NCBI GenBank assembly: GCA_964407695.1
Contig: CAYOWQ010000015.1
Coordinates: forward strand, 1 to 50,624
Reading direction: 5' to 3'
Source: CAYOWQ01 sp964407695
GTDB lineage: Bacteria > Planctomycetota > Phycisphaerae > Phycisphaerales > SM1A02
Length of the DNA: 50,624 nucleotides
The notes beneath the pieces are model-generated. The model had not been told where the DNA came from, made no database searches, and saw only the letters and a list, made by a program, of their open reading frames with translations. This document shows positions 45,628 through 50,624 of the stretch, piece after piece (within the stretch, counting starts at the first letter, position 1; each line of letters starts with the position of its first letter). Both the position numbers and the translations under genes were made by a program.

Positions 45628-47049
45628 TCACTCCGAGCCGGAACTCCACGCCGCCAGGAGGAGGCCGAGGTCAGCGCCGTCGACGGTGGTGTCGCCGTTG
45701 AGGTCAGCGCTTGATTCCCCTTCGCCCCAGGCGGAAAGCAGCAGACCAAGGTCAGCGCCGTCCACCGCACCGTCGGCGTTGAGGTCGGCGGGGGTGTCCG
45801 GAGCGTCGGGGCAGGCGGGAAGGGTGTAGACGTAGACCGCGCCGGCGGCCTGCTCTCCGTCGATATTGGCGATCGGAACACCCACCAGCGCGTGCGACTC
45901 GGCGAGCGCTACATCCTCGCTGAACTGCATCGTCGGCTGGCCCACCTCCGGATAGAGGCCCGCATTCATCACCCATTGCCCGTTGTCCACGGTCCACAAG
46001 AATGCCGCTCCCGCGTTCTTGGCGGCGGCGCTGTCGCCGATATCGCCGACCAGCAGTCGATCGCCGCAAAGATCCATCGACCAGCCGAACCCGCCAATAG
46101 GCGGCGTGCCCCAGACGGTGCTGTGCGGCTGCCACTCGCGCCCCGTCCATTCGTAGAGATAGACCGCCCCGGCCCAGTCGGGCCCGATCGAGGCGTATGG
46201 CGCAGACACCGCCAGCCGGTCACCGTCGAGATCAACCACCCAGCCGCCGCCGGAATAGGTCTTGCCATTGCCCTGGCTGAACATGGCCTCGTGATTCCAC
46301 TGCGCCCCGTCGAAGCGATAGATGTGCACCGCACCGGCATCGGCGACAATCCACCCGCCCTCGTAGACAAGGTTCAGCGCGCTGACCGCCGCGACATCGC
46401 CCTGAATCGAGACAGACCAGCCAAACGCTCCGCTATATGGCCCCTCTGGAAAGGTGAGCTTCTGTTCCTCAACCCATTCAGCGCCGTTGTATCGGAAGAT
46501 GTAGGCAGCGCCGTCGGGCAGGGTGAAGGCGGTGCCGATGATCAGAACATCGCCATCCACATCGCACGCATCGCCGAACTTGGCCGCGGCGGCGGCGTCT
46601 GAAGCAAAGAGCTTCTGCTGCTCGACCCATTGGCCGCCTTCGCGATGAAACACGTACGCAGCGCCGGCATTCTGTCCGAAGGTGCCGTCATCGCGCGCCC
46701 CGACGACCAGGGTGTCTCCATCAAGGGAAACACAGTCAGCGAAGTTGACGACGAAGGTCGAATCAGAGGGAACCACCGTCTGCGACAACTGCCATCGGCC
46801 ATCGGTGTTGTCATACATGTCCACCCGGTCGACAGCGTTCGGATCAAGCCCGCGAAACACGGACACCGCAAGGGTGTCGTCGTCGACGGCCAGTCGCCAT
46901 CCCGCGAACTGCTGCACCTCGGCCTCAGGTGACACAAGTTGATCGTCCTCTGTCACCGTGCACGCATGATCATCCCCCACGGCCCACACCGCCGGGGTGA
47001 AAAGAACGAGAAAAGCAATCGTGAAGACGGCGTGAATTCTGCTGGCCAT
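45628..47049 (-). CDS. FG-GAP-like secreted protein with dockerin (paralogue 3)
   Basis: A 473-aa protein. ATG 47049 follows GGGAGA; the frame is open to 47133 but without a better start. The signal peptide is AVFTIAFLVLFTPAVWAV, then GDDHACTVTEDDQLVSPEAE. Repeats match paralogues 1 and 2 (LDGDTLVVGARDDGTFGQN; DVDGDVLIIGTAF). DNA 46036-46246 is nearly identical to 39501-39711. Residues about 420-473 are the dockerin, followed by SSGSE. It is divergent from the HAF-like gene at 47126 with a 76-bp spacer, the same module layout as at 39126-40590. Confidence 0.87.
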   Translation of the reverse strand: MASRIHAVFTIAFLVLFTPAVWAVGDDHACTVTEDDQLVSPEAEVQQFAGWRLAVDDDTLAVSVFRGLDPNAVDRVDMYDNTDGRWQLSQTVVPSDSTFVVNFADCVSLDGDTLVVGARDDGTFGQNAGAAYVFHREGGQWVEQQKLFASDAAAAAKFGDACDVDGDVLIIGTAFTLPDGAAYIFRYNGAEWVEEQKLTFPEGPYSGAFGWSVSIQGDVAAVSALNLVYEGGWIVADAGAVHIYRFDGAQWNHEAMFSQGNGKTYSGGGWVVDLDGDRLAVSAPYASIGPDWAGAVYLYEWTGREWQPHSTVWGTPPIGGFGWSMDLCGDRLLVGDIGDSAAAKNAGAAFLWTVDNGQWVMNAGLYPEVGQPTMQFSEDVALAESHALVGVPIANIDGEQAAGAVYVYTLPACPDAPDTPADLNADGAVDGADLGLLLSAWGEGESSADLNGDTTVDGADLGLLLAAWSSGSE

Positions 47050-47125
47050 GTCGATCTCTCCCATTGACGGCCTGATCGTATCGGCGGTAGTGTCTGCCAT
47101 CGTCCAACTTTCTCCGGAGCACAAA
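47050..47125. promoter_or_regulatory. Divergent promoter spacer, second copy
   Basis: Similar to 40512-40589 in length and in short words (ATTGAC, TCGTATCGGC, GTCCAACTT, TCCGGAG). TTGACG at 47064-47069 is a possible -35 element for the + gene; the -10 is weak. Ribosome sites for both genes fall in this spacer. Confidence 0.35.
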
Positions 47126-48640
47126 ATGATCAATCAAACGTCTTTCTCCTTGATGGTGTCATCAATCACTGCGTTTGGGTCGACAGCCGTTGGTGCGCCA
47201 CCGACTTATGAACTTGTGGACATTCATTCCGCACAGAGCGGATTGTTGGACAACAGCGCTGGGGAGTCCATTGATACAAGTGGTTGCTTTGTCTGCGGAC
47301 AGGAGGAACAACTTTACTCCGCGGCACCGGTATTCATTTGAGATGACACAAGCGGGACGCCAGCGATGGCCGTCACCAGCGGGACCGTGAATCTTGTTTC
47401 GTGGAGCTTCGATGACATCAACAGCAGTGGCATTGCCGTCGGAATTTCTATTCCAAATCATATCACCGACGATTTGCCCTACTTCTGGAATGGATCGGGG
47501 TCCCTGCAGCCGCTAAAGGTCACGGGCTACAACAATGGCCGTGCACGAGCGATAAATGATGCTGGCGTGATTGCGGGTGGCGTCCATTCACCGACTGGAT
47601 GTGGAAGTGGAACATGGCGACCCGCACTCTGGTCGTCTGCAAGTACGACCGTGGACCCAACAGTTATTGACGTATCTGTTCATGGTCTCCTCAACGATAT
47701 CAACGCCTCCTCCGATCTCGTCGTCGGTTGGACGTGGGGAAATCTCAGCGGCAGCTACTACTACCGCCCCGGCAAATGGACCAAGAGCGGCGGAACGTGG
47801 TCATCGGTGACGACGCTTGACTACACCGGTTACAACGGCGGCTTTGCATATGCTGTGAACAATAACGATGTCATTGTGGGCAGCGTCAATTCCGATGACC
47901 TTGCGACCTGCGATGTGGTGGAGCTCCGCGCCGCGATGTGGAACGGTAGCGGCCTGACGGTGTTGCCATTGCTTAGTGGCGACAGTTTCAGCTATGCCTA
48001 CAGCATCAATGACAACGATGTGATCGTCGGCTGGTCGGACGACGATGACGACTATGGCTCACCCAACGACGTGGGAACGCACCGCCGCGCATTCATCTAC
48101 TATCCCGGCAGCCCCGGCACCGTCTACGACCTCAACAATTACATTCCCGGCGCCAGCGGCTGGACCCTGCGAGAAGCCCGCGATATCAACAATGCAGGCT
48201 GGATCGTCGGCATCGGACGCTATGCAACCGGCGAGACCACCTTCGAAGATCGCGCCATCCTGTTGAAGCCAATCGCGCGTTGTGTGGGAGACCTTGACGG
48301 CGATGGCGATGTTGATGGGGCCGACCTCGGAATTCTTCTGGCGAATTGGGGTAACACCTGCGGACCCGGCAACATTGATGGCGAGGGTGGCGTCGACGGC
48401 GCTGATTTGGGACTTCTGCTTGCGGGCTGGTCGGGCACCGACGAATTTCCCCGCGACTGTGATGTCGAAGAGTCATTTGGTGGCGGCGAAGAAGAGTACG
48501 CCGGTAATCCTTACCTGCCGATCCTTCTCGCCGGTCTCAGTCTCGAAGATGCCGAAGACCTGATCGCGTGGCTGGAGCAGACCTCCCCAAGCGAGGCCAA
48601 CGCCGCCCTCGGCGAGATCATTGAATCTGCGGGCTGGTGA
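47126..48640 (+). pseudogene. HAF-like protein with dockerin, interrupted by one in-frame TGA
   Basis: The gene starts at ATG 47126 (MINQTSFSLMVSSITAFG) and would code for 504 residues, but codon 72 is TGA (47339-47341) where the paralogue has TGG in VFIWDD. Downstream the frame stays open to 48640. Features: HAF repeats (INDAGVIAGGV; VNNNDVIVGS; INDNDVIVGW), a dockerin at about 386-436, and a 68-residue tail with GLSLEDAEDLIAWLEQ. Other genes here stop at TGA, so recoding is unlikely. It is a nonsense mutation or a sequencing error. The second half could be translated from an internal start, but none is convincing. Confidence 0.85.
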
Positions 48641-48812
48641 GCCGGGTGAGGCGGGATCTGCCGCGTTGATCCTCTCATCCGCGGCCGTGTCGCGTAGGAT
48701 GCTCCCATGCACATTCGGGATATCTTTGCCCGCGATTCCATCACCTTCAGTGACGTAGGTCACGCAACGCGCCGCTTCTCTCCCGTAGGCTGTACACCGC
48801 CCACCTGACCAT

Positions 48813-50138
48813 CTACGACGTCCAGTTGCTCAACAACAGACCGAGATCAGCGCCGTCGACGGTGGTGTCGCCGTTCAGGTCAGCGGGGCAGGGGGGTGGT
48901 TCGGTGGGGCGATCTCCGTCGGTGGAGCGGCCGTCTCGGCCGCCGCGATCCTGCTGGGGCGCCACCGCGCACTTCCCCCACGCGCTGAGCAGCAGGCCGA
49001 GATCTTCGCCATCGACGATCCAGTCGCAGGTGAGGTCGCCCACGATGGGCGGGATGGGGGTGAGGAGCATGGCGACAGCATTGCCGGATTCATCAAGGCC
49101 AGTGCCGGCGATTTCACCTGCATCATTGATACCGGATACGAACCACAGATCAATGGTGCGAGAAGGCTCGATCAGCGTCGGAAGAACTCGTAGCTCGCCA
49201 TCTTTCCATGTAAATGGGACCTCATTGAGGTCTGCGTCGAGGAGGCGTCCAATGACCCTTCGCTCGCCGTTGATGTCAACGGCTTGCGTGGAAACATAGC
49301 CGGACGAGGGTTCGATGACGATCATCCTCCCATTCGACCACACGAGCCCGCGCACCAGCGGAACGAGTGGATCTTGTGTATGAAGGAATCCGTAGCCGGC
49401 CACATCGCCGAAGTCGTTCAGGCTCCTTGCAACCGCTCCATCCTCAAAGGAACCAAGGTCGATGCACGTTCCATCAGTCCAGAGATAGGCATGCGACCCT
49501 GCGCCTAAATGAGTTGGTGAGGATCCCATCCAGCCGCAGATCTGACCCTTGGCATTGACATCCAAGGCGACACTGTTGGGGCCGATGGGAACAGCGAGTG
49601 CCTCCGGAACCATGTTAATCCAGCGGACTGCCGTTTCTCCATTCTTGTCAGAGCAGCCGACGACCACCCCAAGGTCGTTGATTGATGTTGCGATCGCTCC
49701 GATGTCGTCGACGAGGGTTGGGAGCAACGACGCTTTGCCATTTTCAGCAAGAAACGCCTGTGTCGGTCCTGGATTGAGATTCGACTGCCACATTGATCCC
49801 ACGCAAGCGCCGCTCGAATTGAGGGCGAAGCCGTGGCTGTTCACAAAGGGCGCAGGGAGCGTAATCAATGAACCGTTGGTTCCATCCCACGTCAATGCAA
49901 ACTTGATGTCACTCATGGGGCATTGCAGCGTGCAGGCGGCGATACCGTTCTGACTGACACCGTTTCCAAATGTCTGTGCGGCGGCACAGTCGAGAGACAA
50001 TGTCTCAACGCTGTATCGAAGGCACTCGGCATGTGAACTGACCGAGATCCCAGCGATCGCCCCAAAGACTAGCGAATATCGACAGCAAGTCGCAAGTGTT
50101 GGGCCAATAACCGGATACTTGCCGATCGGATGATGCAT
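48813..50138 (-). CDS. Secreted HAF-like protein with split dockerin
   Basis: A 441-aa protein started at ATG 50138; the frame is open to 50213. The signal peptide is RYSLVFGAIAGISVSSHAE, followed by CLRYSVETLSLDCAAA, shared in style with the fragment at 41939. Repeats: VSQNGIAACT, INDLGVVVGCSDKNG, VNAKGQICGWMGS, LNDFGDVAGYGFLH and INDAGEIAGTGLD. The dockerin (about 366-441) has its two loops set apart by an Arg/Gly/Pro linker (DRGGRDGRSTDGDRPTEPPP), unlike the compact form elsewhere; the first loop, DLTCDWIVDGED, is degenerate. It converges on the gene at 47126. Confidence 0.87.
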   Translation of the reverse strand: MHHPIGKYPVIGPTLATCCRYSLVFGAIAGISVSSHAECLRYSVETLSLDCAAAQTFGNGVSQNGIAACTLQCPMSDIKFALTWDGTNGSLITLPAPFVNSHGFALNSSGACVGSMWQSNLNPGPTQAFLAENGKASLLPTLVDDIGAIATSINDLGVVVGCSDKNGETAVRWINMVPEALAVPIGPNSVALDVNAKGQICGWMGSSPTHLGAGSHAYLWTDGTCIDLGSFEDGAVARSLNDFGDVAGYGFLHTQDPLVPLVRGLVWSNGRMIVIEPSSGYVSTQAVDINGERRVIGRLLDADLNEVPFTWKDGELRVLPTLIEPSRTIDLWFVSGINDAGEIAGTGLDESGNAVAMLLTPIPPIVGDLTCDWIVDGEDLGLLLSAWGKCAVAPQQDRGGRDGRSTDGDRPTEPPPCPADLNGDTTVDGADLGLLLSNWTS

Positions 50139-50248
50139 TCGAGAAAAGTATGCACCCTGATCGGTGTTCGGACAAGCCTTGATAGGGAATTGGCTCGCGA
50201 AATCACTCGGCACACCTAACTCTGCAACATTCTACCGCGAGGTACTTC

Positions 50249-50624
50249 ATGCGAAATTCCATCCTAGTTATCTGCTGTCTACTGCCCGTCACAAGTGCAA
50301 CCGCCGTGGGTGACACGATTCGTGTAGATCCAAGCACACTCTTCCCTGACGATGGCAGTGCGGAGGATTGGTCCGACGCAGTCCATTCAATTTTCGAAGC
50401 AATCGCTATCGCGAGTCTCACTCCAGGAACCGATGAAATCCGCGTTGCCGGTGACCCGAATTGGATCTGGACTCCGGACGATGACGACCAGACCGTGTCA
50501 TTCATGCTTGTGAACGGTATCGCCTTGCGCGGCGGCTACGCAGGCTACGGCGCCGTTGATCCCGACCTTCGCGACTTCATCAACACGCCCACCATTCTCT
50601 CCGGCGACCTCGGCGGCGACGATG
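50249..50624 (+). CDS. Secreted beta-helix protein, 5' part
   Basis: 125 codons are visible before the window ends. ATG 50249 follows CGCGAGG. The signal peptide is ILVICCLLPVTSATAVG. The mature start has IRVDPSTLFPDDGSAEDWSD, then EIRVAGDPNWIWTPDD and MLVNGIALRGGYAGYGAVDP, ending TILSGDLGGDD. This is the opening of pectate-lyase-like right-handed beta-helix proteins of the choice-of-anchor type, common in planctomycetes; they often end in a sorting signal, which lies outside the window. No catalytic residues can be judged. It is divergent from the HAF-like gene at 48813. Confidence 0.8.
   Translation, partial: MRNSILVICCLLPVTSATAVGDTIRVDPSTLFPDDGSAEDWSDAVHSIFEAIAIASLTPGTDEIRVAGDPNWIWTPDDDDQTVSFMLVNGIALRGGYAGYGAVDPDLRDFINTPTILSGDLGGDD

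Noticed and set aside
47339..47341. TGA decoded as tryptophan or selenocysteine
   Set aside because: Other genes here end at TGA, and no selenocysteine-type stem-loop was seen. A paralogue has TGG at this position, so a plain nonsense change is simpler.
48750..48763. CRP-like palindrome GTGA-N6-TCAC
   Set aside because: It lies between two convergent genes, where no promoter is expected. A short palindrome like this can arise by chance.
48707..48808. Small ORF starting MHIRDIFARD, like the start of MetF
   Set aside because: Only the first residues resemble it; the frame stops after 33 codons and no further MetF sequence follows. Kept as a curiosity, not a gene.

Overview
The window is about 50.6 kb of GC-rich bacterial DNA that looks like a planctomycete, probably Phycisphaerae-like. 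This placement is inferred from gene content; no rRNA or other phylogenetic marker is present. The main sign is that sixteen loci encode secreted proteins ending in the same Ca-binding duplex, a dockerin-like double F-hand built around D-x-N-x-D-G-x-x-x-G-A-D-L-G-L-L-L-x-x-W. Two tandem genes instead end in a PEP-CTERM-like tail (PAPG, hydrophobic stretch, RRR). Housekeeping genes sit between these accessory blocks: sucA, two clpP genes, rex, an ECF sigma factor and a SpoIID/LytB protein. No tRNA or rRNA gene was seen.

Layout. 1-27414 is mostly a surface-protein region. It holds a partial gene tail, a DNVWN-motif protein, a 757-aa repeat protein, a lipase, a regulator-like protein with palindromes upstream, FG-GAP, YWTD and HAF-repeat propellers, an M43-like metalloprotease and a glycine-rich protein. 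Most carry the C-terminal dockerin. SucA and a Ycf46-like AAA ATPase interrupt this run (20708-25185). 27430-28380 is a RAYT-type transposase gene bracketed by inverted copies of one hairpin, four of them in an exact 73-bp tandem array. 28382-38954 is largely housekeeping: DNA methylase and lipoprotein, secreted esterase, GNAT-like protein, ECF sigma factor with a DUF4349-type membrane protein, SpoIID-like protein, two ClpP subunits, a SAM methyltransferase and Rex.

39126-50138 is a young, rearranging block. A triplet (FG-GAP-like dockerin gene on -, HAF-like gene on +, HAF-like gene on -) occurs twice, about 6.5 kb apart. In the first copy the two convergent genes have lost their 3' halves and are joined tail to tail near 41514. 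The + gene also carries a 10-bp tandem duplication that shifts its frame. In the second copy the + gene is broken by a single TGG-to-TGA change. Nearly identical blocks of 330, 211 and 174 bp inside otherwise diverged paralogues point to gene conversion. Between the triplets lie the tandem PEP-CTERM-like pair, an 18-unit 21-bp periodic region ending in half a dockerin, and a third FG-GAP paralogue.

How it fits together. Most products are predicted to be exported and to share one C-terminal module, while no cohesin, scaffoldin or glycoside hydrolase is visible. The most economical reading is a surface-anchoring or assembly signal whose partner is encoded elsewhere. The local gene conversion, duplication and inactivation suggest that the array diversifies rapidly. 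These are inferences; family names come from motif recognition, not from searches.
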